NCBI GenBank assembly: GCA_018240595.1
Contig: JAFEFL010000027.1
Location: forward strand, 124,001-188,000
Direction of reading: 5' to 3'
Length of the DNA stretch: 64,000 nucleotides
Source: Pseudomonadota bacterium
GTDB lineage: Bacteria > Pseudomonadota > Alphaproteobacteria > Rhizobiales > Xanthobacteraceae
This document shows positions 23,696 to 31,292 of the stretch, in pieces. The translations under genes were made by a program, and so were the position numbers. Below the pieces are notes generated by a model. The model was not told where the DNA came from. It worked only from the letters and a program-made list of their open reading frames with translations, and did no database searches. Numbering within the stretch: the first letter of the stretch is position 1; each line of letters opens with the position of its first letter.

Positions 23696-24445
23696 ATGCC
23701 TGCCGCCCTGTCGCAGAATAAGGAAAGCGAAATCGCGTTCTTCGACAGCCACGCGTCGTCGAACGCCTATGACGTTTTCACGCCCCGCACCAACGAACGC
23801 ATCGCCGCGATCGTGACGCGGCTCGGCGCGTTCAAACCGGGCGCCCGCATCGCCGATCTCGGCTGCGGCTCCGGCGTCTTCACCAATCTGTTGCGGCGGC
23901 GCGGCTTCGACGTGACCGGTCTCGATCTGAGCCCGCGGCTCATCCGCCTCGCGCGCCAGACCTATCCGGAGATCGACTTCCGCGAAGGCGATCTCGAGCG
24001 CCTGCCCTTTGCCGACAACAGCTTCGACGGCGTGCTGCTCGCCGGCGTGCTGCACCATCTGCCGGACTGGACCGCCAGCATCGCCGAGATCAAACGCGTC
24101 CTGAAGCCGGGCGGGCGCTTCGTCGCCTTCGATCCGAACCGCATGAACCCGGCGATGTACATGTATCGCGACCCGTCCTCGCCGCTTTATTCCTCGATCG
24201 GCATTACGCGTAACGAGCGCCTGCTCGTCGCGGACGATCTCGCCAACGCCTTCACCGCCGCCGGATTCCGCGTAACGATCGAATTTCACTCCGGCCTCAA
24301 ATATCGATATATCGCCGCGGCGAAGCTGCGCTGGTTGTTGCCGCTCTATAATCTCGCCGACAGCCTGCTGTTCGCGCCGTCGTTCGTGGCGCGGCTGCGC
24401 GCCTTCGTCTTCACGGCCGGCGAAAAGCCCAAGGAGCCAAAGTGA
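23696..24445 (+). CDS. Class I SAM-dependent methyltransferase
   Basis: A 249-residue protein with motif I DLGCGSGVFT, an acidic motif II GLDLSPRLI, FREGDLERLPFADNSFDGV and a post-motif LLAGVLHHLPDW. This is the Methyltransf_11 type. The C-terminal part (KLRWLLPLYNLADSLLFAP) looks like a membrane-leaning amphipathic helix. The substrate is unknown; the following sugar oxidoreductase and epimerase suggest a glycan or lipid-linked precursor. Its stop overlaps the next gene's GTG start by four bases (GTGA). Confidence 0.85.
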   Translation: MPAALSQNKESEIAFFDSHASSNAYDVFTPRTNERIAAIVTRLGAFKPGARIADLGCGSGVFTNLLRRRGFDVTGLDLSPRLIRLARQTYPEIDFREGDLERLPFADNSFDGVLLAGVLHHLPDWTASIAEIKRVLKPGGRFVAFDPNRMNPAMYMYRDPSSPLYSSIGITRNERLLVADDLANAFTAAGFRVTIEFHSGLKYRYIAAAKLRWLLPLYNLADSLLFAPSFVARLRAFVFTAGEKPKEPK

Positions 24446-25512
24446 TCCGTATCGGCATCGTCGGCGTGAATTACGGGCGCACCGTGCTGCTGCCGGCGTT
24501 TCGTGCCGACGCGCGCTGCGAGGTGGCGGCGCTGTGCGGCAGCGACGAAGCACGCACCGCCGCCCATGCACGTCAGGCCGGCGTGGCGAAGGCCTATGGC
24601 GACTGGCGCGCGCTGGTCGCCGACCAGGATGTCGATGCCGTCGTCATTGCCACCGTGCCGAGCCTGCAGGCCGAAATCGCGCTGGCGGCGCTCAATGCCG
24701 GCAAGCCGGTCTTCGCCGAGAAGCCGATGGCCTCGACGCTCGAGGAGGCCCGCGCCATGCGCGACGCCGCCGACAAGAGCGGCGTGCCGACCGGCATCGA
24801 TTTCAATTTCCACCAGATCATGGCCTGGCAGAAGGCCAAGGCGCTGCTCGACGCCGGCTCTATCGGCGCCTTGCGTCACGTCACGGTGCACTGGCACGTC
24901 GAGAATTATTCGATCCAGCAGCGCATGAAGAACTGGAAAACCCTGCGCGACGACGGCGGCGGCGTCCTCGGCAACTTCGTGTCGCACTGTTTCCATTACC
25001 TCGAATGGTTCGCCGGACCGGTGTCCGGTTTACAGGCCCGTGTCGGCGGCCTGCCGGGCGACAGCGAACTCGACACCACCGTGGCGATGGCACTGCACTA
25101 TGCCAGCGGCCCGCTGGTCAGCCTGAGCATGAGCTGCGCCTCGTTCCGCGGCTCCGGCCATCGTATCGAATTCTATGGCGAGAACGGCACGCTGGTGCTG
25201 CACAACCGCACCGCCGATTACATGCGCGGCTTCGTACTGAGTCATGCCAAGCGGCCGGACGAGATGACGATTGTTCCGGTCGAGGATTCCCTCGACGCCG
25301 GCCAGCCGGACGGGCGCATCGCGCCGGCCTCGCGCCTGGCGACGAAATTCGTCGATTGCCTCGTCGAAAAGCCCCGCTATAAGCCCAACGCCGCGCCGGA
25401 TTTCGCGGCCGGCTTCCGCGTGCAGCAATTGATCGACGCGGCCCAGCGCTCGAACCGCGAGGGCCGCTTCATCGGCGTCGCGCCGGGCGAGATGAATCAC
25501 GGACAGGGATAG
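24442..25512 (+). CDS. Gfo/Idh/MocA family NAD(P)-dependent oxidoreductase
   Basis: A 356-residue protein. A Rossmann fold opens with GIVGVNYGRTVLLP, and the family motif EKPMAS follows near residue 93, with the lysine expected to take part in catalysis. The second domain is the alpha/beta fold that binds the sugar (FHYLEWFAGP). Such enzymes oxidise or reduce sugars, often nucleotide sugars. The GTG start overlaps the methyltransferase stop, so the two are coupled. It is followed 3 bases later by an epimerase gene, which supports work on a sugar nucleotide. The substrate is not predictable. Confidence 0.88.
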   Translation: MIRIGIVGVNYGRTVLLPAFRADARCEVAALCGSDEARTAAHARQAGVAKAYGDWRALVADQDVDAVVIATVPSLQAEIALAALNAGKPVFAEKPMASTLEEARAMRDAADKSGVPTGIDFNFHQIMAWQKAKALLDAGSIGALRHVTVHWHVENYSIQQRMKNWKTLRDDGGGVLGNFVSHCFHYLEWFAGPVSGLQARVGGLPGDSELDTTVAMALHYASGPLVSLSMSCASFRGSGHRIEFYGENGTLVLHNRTADYMRGFVLSHAKRPDEMTIVPVEDSLDAGQPDGRIAPASRLATKFVDCLVEKPRYKPNAAPDFAAGFRVQQLIDAAQRSNREGRFIGVAPGEMNHGQG

Positions 25513-25515
25513 AGA

Positions 25516-26499
25516 ATGAGCGCGCGTAAGGTTCTGGTTACCGGCGGTTCGGGCTTCATCGGCTCCGGCCTGGTCAAGGCGCTGGTCAAATCCGGCGCAC
25601 AGGTGCGCGTGCTCGACGACAATTCGCGCGGCCGGCCGCGGCGCCTGCACCGCGTCGAGGAGGAGATCGAATTCGTCGGCGGCGACATCCGCGACGCCGA
25701 GACCGTCGCCAAGGCGACGCAAGGCATGGACGAGGTGCACCACCTCGCCTTCGTCAACGGCACCGAGTTCTTCTACACTCAGCCCGACCTGGTGCTCGAT
25801 GTCGGCGTGCGCGGCATGATCAACGTCATCGATGCCTGCCGGAAGCACAATGTCGGCAATCTCATTCTTGCCTCGTCATCCGAAGTTTATCAGACGCCGC
25901 CGGTTGTGCCGACCGACGAGACCGCGCCGCTGTCGGTGCCGGACGTGCTCAACCCGCGCTATTCCTACGGTGGCGGCAAGCTCATCAGCGAACTGATGGC
26001 GATCAATTTCGGCCGCAAGTATTTCGAGCGCGTGCTGATCTTCCGCCCGCACAATGTCTACGGCCCCGACATGGGCTGGGAGCATGTGGTGCCGCAATTC
26101 GCCATGCGCCTGAAGAAGCTCGGCGACGCGCAGCCGCAGGGCACATTGCGCTTCGATATCCAGGGCACCGGCGCCGAGACGCGCTCGTTCTGCTACATCG
26201 ACGACCTCGTCGCCGGGGTCATGGTGATGCGCGACAAGGGCGAGCATCTCGGCATCTATCACGTCGGAACCACGGAAGAACTGTCGATCGCCGACGTGGC
26301 GCGCATGGTGGCCGCGCAGGCCGGCCGCGACATCGAGATCGTGCCGGGCAAGCTGCAGGCCGGCGGCACGCCGCGGCGTTGCCCGGATATTTCCAAGCTC
26401 GGAGCGCTCGGCTACAAGCCCGCCGTGCCGCTCCAGCAGGGCCTCAAGCCGACGCTGGACTGGTACTGGAAGAACGCCGATCTGGCGCCGAAGAATTAA
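25516..26499 (+). CDS. NAD-dependent epimerase/dehydratase (extended SDR)
   Basis: A 327-residue protein. G10-x2-G13-x2-G16 (TGGSGFIGSG) binds NAD. The active site has S122 in ASSSEVY and the Y151-x3-K155 pair. RPHNVYGPDM and the C-terminal NDP-sugar region are typical of UDP-glucose 4-epimerase-like enzymes. It lies 3 bases after the oxidoreductase gene and before a C-methyltransferase, so the set probably makes a modified nucleotide sugar. Cytoplasmic. The exact reaction (epimerase, dehydratase or decarboxylase) is not resolved by sequence alone. Confidence 0.87.
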   Translation: MSARKVLVTGGSGFIGSGLVKALVKSGAQVRVLDDNSRGRPRRLHRVEEEIEFVGGDIRDAETVAKATQGMDEVHHLAFVNGTEFFYTQPDLVLDVGVRGMINVIDACRKHNVGNLILASSSEVYQTPPVVPTDETAPLSVPDVLNPRYSYGGGKLISELMAINFGRKYFERVLIFRPHNVYGPDMGWEHVVPQFAMRLKKLGDAQPQGTLRFDIQGTGAETRSFCYIDDLVAGVMVMRDKGEHLGIYHVGTTEELSIADVARMVAAQAGRDIEIVPGKLQAGGTPRRCPDISKLGALGYKPAVPLQQGLKPTLDWYWKNADLAPKN

Positions 26500-26506
26500 C
26501 CCGCTC

Positions 26507-26610
26507 CGTCATTCCGGGGCGCGCGGAACGCGCGAACCCGGAATCCAGCGGCGCATGAGATTTCATCTGGATTCCGGGTTCGCTTGCTGCGCAAGCGCCC
26601 CGGAATGACG
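26507..26610. repeat. Mosaic palindromic intergenic repeat
   Basis: Two perfect nested inverted repeats of 14 bases each: the outer arms CGTCATTCCGGGGC at 26507-26520 and 26597-26610, and the inner arms AACCCGGAATCCAG at 26535-26548 and 26567-26580. The whole unit would fold into a long cruciform or RNA hairpin between the epimerase and the C-methyltransferase. Elements of this kind, with CATTCCGGGGCGC ends, are dispersed in Bradyrhizobium-like genomes. It splits the cluster transcript and overlaps in-frame ATG codons upstream of the next gene, which argues against those starts. Confidence 0.85.
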
Positions 26611-26628
26611 AGATCGAGGAGAACTCAC

Positions 26629-27900
26629 TTGGTAGGCCCCACCAAAATCGCGCGCGGCGCCGGCACTGGCGCCAGCGTTCCGGTCGAGCAGTGCCAGGTC
26701 TGCGGCTCGGAAAAACTCGATTACGTGTTGTCGCTCGGCTACATGCCGCCGGTGAACCAGATGGTGCCGATCGGCGCGGTGCCGCGGCAGCAGCCGTGGT
26801 TTCCGACCGACCTCCTGCACTGCCGGCAGTGCGACCTGGTGCAGCTCGGCCTTGCCGTCGATCCGGTCATCATCTTCCCCCCGGAATATCCCTACACCTC
26901 GGGCACCACCAAGCTCCTGCGCGACAACTTCGCCGACCTGCAGCGCGAGAGCTGGGAATTGATGGGTCTGACTGCGAAGGACTTCGTGGTCGATATCGGC
27001 TCCAACGACGGCACCCTGATCTCGAATTTCCAGAAGGCCGGCAACCGCATCCTCGGCATCGAGCCGACCGACGTCGGCGATATCGCCAACTCACGCGGCA
27101 TCCCGACCATCAAGCGCTATTTCGGCAAGGCGGCGGCGCAGGAAGTCGTCGCCTCGCACGGCAAGGCCAAAGTGATCACCGCGGCCAACTGCTTTGCCCA
27201 TATCGAGGACGTGCACGCCATCGTCGAGGGCATTCTCGAAATGCTCGACGAGGACGGCGCCTTCATTTCGGAATCGCACTACCTCATTCCGCTGCTCGAT
27301 ACCCTGCAGTACGACACCGTCTATCACGAACATCTGCGCTACTATTCGCTGCACAGCCTCAAATATCTTCTTGAGATGCACGGCCTTGAAGTGTTCCACG
27401 CGCGGCCGATCCCGAGCCATGGCGGCTCGATCCGCGTCTATGCCGCACGCAAGGGCAAGCGCCCGGTTCAGGATAGCGTCAAGAAGATGCTCGACGCGGA
27501 GCCGACGGGCGAGGCGATGGCCAAGCGTCTCGTCAAGTTCAAGCACGACGTGTTGCTGACCAAGCTGCGCCTGCTGTCGATGTTGCGCGACCTCAAGGAG
27601 CAAAACGCCCGCATCGTCGGCATCTCGGCGCCGTCGCGCGCCTCGACCTTGTTCAACTATGTCGGCCTCGACGACGGCATCATCGACTATGTCTGCGAGA
27701 TCAAGGGCTCGCTGAAGATCGGCAAGTGCATGCCGGGCACCTCGATCCCGGTGGTCGATGAGGAGCGGCTGTTTGCCGACCAGCCGGAAGCGGCGGTCAT
27801 CTTCTCCTGGCACATCGCCGACGAGTTGGCGCCGAAGCTGCGCGCCAAGGGCTACAAGGGCAAGCTGATCACGCCGCTGCCGGAACCGAGGTATCTGTAG
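26629..27900 (+). CDS. Zinc-binding sugar C-methyltransferase-like protein
   Basis: A 423-residue three-domain protein. An N-terminal zinc domain has C22-x2-C25 and C65-x2-C68 (CQVC, CRQC), followed by a SAM-binding core with VVDIGSNDGTL and by HEHLRYYS, the His-Glu-His motif of Methyltransf_13/14 sugar C-methyltransferases. The C-terminal domain has GISAPSRASTL. Family members such as TylC3 methylate a carbon of a keto-sugar nucleotide. The start is taken as TTG at 26629 because GAGGAGAA lies just upstream, while the in-frame ATGs at 26584 and 26605 sit inside the palindromic repeat. Its place after an epimerase and an oxidoreductase fits a branched-deoxysugar pathway; the product is unknown. 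Confidence 0.85.
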   Translation: MVGPTKIARGAGTGASVPVEQCQVCGSEKLDYVLSLGYMPPVNQMVPIGAVPRQQPWFPTDLLHCRQCDLVQLGLAVDPVIIFPPEYPYTSGTTKLLRDNFADLQRESWELMGLTAKDFVVDIGSNDGTLISNFQKAGNRILGIEPTDVGDIANSRGIPTIKRYFGKAAAQEVVASHGKAKVITAANCFAHIEDVHAIVEGILEMLDEDGAFISESHYLIPLLDTLQYDTVYHEHLRYYSLHSLKYLLEMHGLEVFHARPIPSHGGSIRVYAARKGKRPVQDSVKKMLDAEPTGEAMAKRLVKFKHDVLLTKLRLLSMLRDLKEQNARIVGISAPSRASTLFNYVGLDDGIIDYVCEIKGSLKIGKCMPGTSIPVVDEERLFADQPEAAVIFSWHIADELAPKLRAKGYKGKLITPLPEPRYL

Positions 27901-27926
27901 GGCGCGCGGACGTGCCACGCTCTCCT

Positions 27927-27957
27927 TGTCATCACCGGGCTTGACCCGGCCATGACA
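27927..27957. repeat. Short palindromic repeat / possible terminator
   Basis: Outer arms TGTCAT and ATGACA enclose an inner hairpin, CCGGG-CTTGA-CCCGG. This is the compact form of a dispersed Rhizobiales intergenic palindrome. It lies 26 bases after the C-methyltransferase stop and could end its transcript, although no T run follows. Confidence 0.5.
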
Positions 27958-28000
27958 GCGTTAGATTTCATGCTACGCTCCGGCAAAATCGGAGCAGCTC

Positions 28001-28561
28001 ATGGGCGAATATCCCAAGATCAAATCCCGCCGCACCATCGACATCTCACCGTGGATGAAGGTGATCGAGCGCGAGGTCGAGTTTCGCGCCGGCGCCAAGC
28101 CCGAGCTCTATCACGCCGTCGGCCAGCAGGATTACATCGCCATCGTCGCGCTGACGCCGGACGGCCGCATTCCGATCGTCCAGCAATATCGCCCGGCCGT
28201 GGAGCGCAAGACCTGGGAACTGCCCGCCGGCATGACCGAGGCGGGCGAAGAGCCGGCGCGCACCTGCGAGCGCGAGCTGCTGGAGGAGACCGGCTATCCG
28301 GCCAAAGCGGTGCACGCGCTCGGCTCGTTCGCGCCGTGCACCGCGCGGTTGTCGAACATGGTGCACACCTTCTTCGTCGAGACCGACTGGCGGCCGGCCG
28401 GCGCCAGCGTCGAGGCCGGCCTCGAGCTTAACCTCGTCAGCCCGGCCGAACTCGGCGCCATGATCTATTCCGGCGAGTTCTCGCTGCAGCTTCACATTGG
28501 CGCACTGATGCTCGCCGGCATGCGCGGCTTTCTCAACCTCGCCGATTTCCAGGCGCGTTAG
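28001..28561 (+). CDS. Nudix hydrolase, ADP-ribose pyrophosphatase-like
   Basis: A 186-residue protein with a complete Nudix box: G77-x5-E83-x7-R91-E92-L93-x-E95-E96-x-G98. The upstream TWELPAG segment is typical of NudF-like enzymes that hydrolyse ADP-ribose or nucleoside-diphosphate sugars. Two glutamates in REXXEE should bind the metal. The closeness of the sugar cluster is suggestive but the gene is separated by a palindromic repeat and has its own start. It is convergent with the sigma-factor gene, overlapping by four bases. Confidence 0.88.
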   Translation: MGEYPKIKSRRTIDISPWMKVIEREVEFRAGAKPELYHAVGQQDYIAIVALTPDGRIPIVQQYRPAVERKTWELPAGMTEAGEEPARTCERELLEETGYPAKAVHALGSFAPCTARLSNMVHTFFVETDWRPAGASVEAGLELNLVSPAELGAMIYSGEFSLQLHIGALMLAGMRGFLNLADFQAR

Positions 28562-29430
28562 AGACGCTCGATCGCGAGCCCGTCGACGATGTAGGGCGCA
28601 TAAAGAAAATCGCGGATGCTCGCCACCTTGTCGCCAGTCCAGCCCAGCAGCACGACATAGCGCAGGTCGCCGCCGTCGGGCGCGGTGACGAGCAGCGCGG
28701 GCTGACCTTCGGCGAATCCGAGCGTGAAACGCGACGGCGGCGCCGATGCGTAGCGCGTGAAATAGACCGAAACATCGCGGCGGCCGTTGAGCCTGGTGCG
28801 GTTTGCCAGATCGAGCCGCACGTCTTCGGCCAAAAGATCGCGCAGCGCATCGAAGTCGCGCGCGTTGAACAGGCTGGCGTAGTTGTTGAGGCGCGCCTTT
28901 TCCGCCGCGCTGAGCGCAGGCCGGAACGCTTGCTCCTCCTTTTGTGCCTTGAGCTTCTCTCGCCCGCGATGCAGGTCGGCTTTGACGGCGGCGACGGTGC
29001 TTTCGAGGATCTCGGCCGTCTCCGCATTGGCATAGCCCAGCACGTCGGAGAGCACGACGCTGGCACGCTGCGCCGGCGGCAATGCCAAGAAGACAGCGAA
29101 ACTGCCGGCGCTATCGACGCGCGCCGCGGCATCCGCCGATGGATCCTCGATCGAGGTGAGTTCCACGGCGCTCCGCCGTTCGGCCTGCCGCTTGCGACGG
29201 CGCAAGGCATCGAGCGCGGTGTTGTGCGCAATGCGGAACAGCCAGCGCTCCGGGTTATCGAGATGGCCGGCCTCCGGCAGCGCCTCGATCGCCTTGGCCA
29301 TGGCGTCCTGCACCACGTCCTCGCCGTCGAACGCGGAGCCGAGCATCCGCGCGCAATAGCGATGCAGGCGTGGCCGCGTCTGCGACAGCAATTGCCCGAA
29401 AGCCTCGGGAGTCAGGACGGCGTCGACCAT
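28558..29430 (-). CDS. ECF-type RNA polymerase sigma factor with SnoaL-like C-terminal extension
   Basis: A 290-residue protein. Region 2 covers about residues 10-75 (RYCARMLGSAFDGEDVVQDAM) and region 4 about 110-165, with a helix-turn-helix (LGYANAETAEILESTVAAVK). A further 110 or so residues form a SnoaL-like/NTF2 fold (NNYASLFNARDFDALRDLL). ECF factors of this architecture, such as the ECF41 and SigJ groups, are autoregulated by the extension rather than by a membrane anti-sigma factor, and none is encoded here. They usually sit next to a small enzyme gene; here a 103-residue alpha/beta-barrel-like protein is divergent. The start at 29430 gives the canonical distance to region 2. The four-base overlap with the Nudix gene is tail to tail. 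Confidence 0.88.
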   Translation of the reverse strand: MVDAVLTPEAFGQLLSQTRPRLHRYCARMLGSAFDGEDVVQDAMAKAIEALPEAGHLDNPERWLFRIAHNTALDALRRRKRQAERRSAVELTSIEDPSADAAARVDSAGSFAVFLALPPAQRASVVLSDVLGYANAETAEILESTVAAVKADLHRGREKLKAQKEEQAFRPALSAAEKARLNNYASLFNARDFDALRDLLAEDVRLDLANRTRLNGRRDVSVYFTRYASAPPSRFTLGFAEGQPALLVTAPDGGDLRYVVLLGWTGDKVASIRDFLYAPYIVDGLAIERL

Positions 29431-29480
29431 GGCGGCCTCTCTTCTGTTGGAGCTGCCATCTGGACGTTCCGCCACAGCAA

Positions 29481-29522
29481 AAGGATTCGCGGCCCAAAAT
29501 ATTTCCCAGCCGGCGAATCCTT
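29481..29522. promoter_or_regulatory. Perfect 10-bp inverted repeat between sigma factor and alpha/beta-barrel gene
   Basis: AAGGATTCGC at 29481-29490 and its exact complement GCGAATCCTT at 29513-29522 are separated by 22 bases that include the A+T-rich AAAATATTT. Centre-to-centre distance is 32 bases, about three helical turns, which suits a dimer or tetramer operator. It lies in the 160-base divergent promoter region. Regulator identity is unknown. Confidence 0.5.
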
Positions 29523-29590
29523 GGCCGGCGTCGCGGCGTCCTTCCGGCATGAGCGTGGGCATTGGGCCCTCGCCGAGCAAGGAGACCGAG

Positions 29591-29902
29591 ATGGCCAGAG
29601 TAACCATGGTTCGCTACACCACCAAACCCGAGCACAGCGCCGAAAACGAAGCCCTGTCGCGCGCCGTGTTTTCCGAACTGCACGAGAAGAGGCCCGGCGG
29701 CATCGCCTACGGCCTGTTCAAGGAGCCGGATGGCGTCAGCTTCGTTCATGTCTTCATCAACCTTACGGAAGACAGTTCCGACGCGGTCACCGAATTGCCG
29801 TCCTTCAAGGCGTTCGAAAAGTCGATCGGCGAACGCTGCACCACCCCTCCGACGCCGATGCGCGCCAGCGTCGACCTGATCGACAGCTACGGCCTGAATT
29901 AG
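29591..29902 (+). CDS. Small dimeric alpha/beta-barrel-like protein
   Basis: A 103-residue protein: [20 protein letters not shown], an Ala/Gly-poor helix, [19 protein letters not shown] and a second helix [12 protein letters not shown]. This beta-alpha-beta-beta pattern resembles antibiotic-biosynthesis-monooxygenase or EthD-like small proteins, but no catalytic residue can be assigned. The ribosome-binding site CAAGGAGA fixes the start. It is divergent from the ECF sigma gene, and a perfect inverted repeat lies between them, so it may be the target of the sigma factor. A strong terminator follows. Confidence 0.65.
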   Translation: MARVTMVRYTTKPEHSAENEALSRAVFSELHEKRPGGIAYGLFKEPDGVSFVHVFINLTEDSSDAVTELPSFKAFEKSIGERCTTPPTPMRASVDLIDSYGLN

Positions 29903-29917
29903 GCTCCCGCTATGCAG

Positions 29918-29948
29918 AACCCTCCCGACGCGCCCGGGAGGGTTCCGC
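29918..29948 (+). terminator. Intrinsic terminator after the alpha/beta-barrel gene
   Basis: A 10-base-pair stem, AACCCTCCCG / CGGGAGGGTT, with an 7-base loop is followed by CCGC and then a short T run at 29949-29951. The position, 15 bases after the stop codon, fits an intrinsic terminator. Confidence 0.75.
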
Positions 29949-29949
29949 T

Positions 29950-29963
29950 TTGACCTTACTCAA
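29950..29963. promoter_or_regulatory. FNR/FixK-type site upstream of hemA
   Basis: TTGACCTTACTCAA matches the TTGA-N6-TCAA core of FNR/FnrN/FixK sites. It lies 97 bases before the hemA start, immediately after the terminator. Control of hemA by FNR-type regulators is known in Rhodobacter. Binding here is inference. Confidence 0.45.
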
Positions 29964-30059
29964 TACCGCCGATCTGGAATTGTACGAATCTCGCCTCGAC
30001 AAGCGGGCTGGAACCCCTCTAAAAAGACCCGACCCTGGGGCGAGAAAGTAGAAATTTCC

Positions 30060-31289
30060 ATGGATTACAATGCGTTCTTCGTGTCCGCCCTGGACCAGCT
30101 CCGCCATGAGCGCCGCTACCGGGTCTTCGCCGATCTCGAACGTATCGCCGGTCGCTTCCCCTACGCCTACTGGCACGCGCCGGAGGGCAAGCGCGAGGTC
30201 GTGATCTGGTGCTCGAACGACTATCTCGGCATGGCCCAGCACCCGCAGGTGATCGGCGCCATGGTCGACGTCGCGGCGCGCATGGGCACCGGCGCGGGCG
30301 GCACCCGCAACATTGCCGGCACCAACCACCCGCTGGTCGAGCTGGAGCGCGAGCTCGCCGACCTGCACGGCAAGGAAGCGGCTCTCGTCTTCACCTCCGG
30401 CTACGTCTCGAACCAGACCGGCATTCCCACCATCGCCAAGCTGCTGCCGAACTGCCTGATCCTCTCGGACGCGCTGAATCACAACTCAATGATCGAGGGC
30501 GTGCGGCAGTCGGGCTGCGAAAAGGTGGTCTGGCGCCACAACGATCTCGACCATCTCGAACAGTTGCTGCAGGCCGCCGATCCGGCGCGGCCGAAGCTGA
30601 TCGTGTTCGAAAGCCTGTATTCGATGGACGGCGACGTCGCGCCGCTGCACGCGATCTGCGATCTCGCCGAGAAGTACAATGCGATGACATATGTCGATGA
30701 GGTCCACGCCGTCGGCATGTATGGGCCGCGCGGCGGCGGCGTCACCGAACGCGACAAGGCCGCGCACCGCGTCGACGTGATCGAAGGCACGCTCGCCAAG
30801 GCGTTCGGCTGCCTCGGCGGATACATCACCGGCTCGGCGGCGATGATCGACGCCGTGCGCTCCTACGCGCCGGGCTTCATCTTCACGACCGCGCTGCCGC
30901 CGGCAATCTGCGCCGCCGCAACCGCAGCGATCCGTCACCTCAAGACCTCGCAGTGGGAACGCGACCGCCATCAGGACCGCGCCGCGCGCGTCAAGGCCGT
31001 GCTCAACGCCGCCGGCCTGCCGGTGATGCCGTCGGACACGCACATCGTGCCGGTGCTCGTGGCCGATCCGGAGAAGGTCAAGATCGCGAGCGACATGCTG
31101 CTCACCGAGCACAACATCTACATCCAGCCGATCAACTACCCGACCGTACCGCGCGGCCTCGAGCGCCTGCGCATTACGCCGTCGCCCTATCACGACGACG
31201 TCCTGATCGATCATCTCGCCGAAGCGCTGGTCGATGTCTGGGACCGGCTGCAATTGCCGAAGAATCGCCAACAGATGGCGGCGGAGTAG
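30060..31289 (+). CDS. hemA: 5-aminolevulinate synthase
   Basis: A 409-residue PLP enzyme of the alpha-oxoamine synthase family and standard alphaproteobacterial length. The glycine-rich segment [25 protein letters not shown] with the PLP-contacting aspartate, and EGTLAKAFG with the Schiff-base lysine K247 are all present. It condenses glycine and succinyl-CoA to 5-aminolevulinate, the first step of tetrapyrrole synthesis in this class. A possible FNR/FixK site 97 bases upstream would tie haem supply to oxygen. It is convergent with an AbrB-type transporter, 3 bases away. Confidence 0.97.
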   Translation: MDYNAFFVSALDQLRHERRYRVFADLERIAGRFPYAYWHAPEGKREVVIWCSNDYLGMAQHPQVIGAMVDVAARMGTGAGGTRNIAGTNHPLVELERELADLHGKEAALVFTSGYVSNQTGIPTIAKLLPNCLILSDALNHNSMIEGVRQSGCEKVVWRHNDLDHLEQLLQAADPARPKLIVFESLYSMDGDVAPLHAICDLAEKYNAMTYVDEVHAVGMYGPRGGGVTERDKAAHRVDVIEGTLAKAFGCLGGYITGSAAMIDAVRSYAPGFIFTTALPPAICAAATAAIRHLKTSQWERDRHQDRAARVKAVLNAAGLPVMPSDTHIVPVLVADPEKVKIASDMLLTEHNIYIQPINYPTVPRGLERLRITPSPYHDDVLIDHLAEALVDVWDRLQLPKNRQQMAAE

Positions 31290-31292
31290 CCG

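Noticed and set aside
23579..24571. An N-terminal extension of the minus-strand membrane protein by 331 codons
   Set aside because: The extension runs antisense through the methyltransferase gene; the first helix and a proper ATG lie at 23578.
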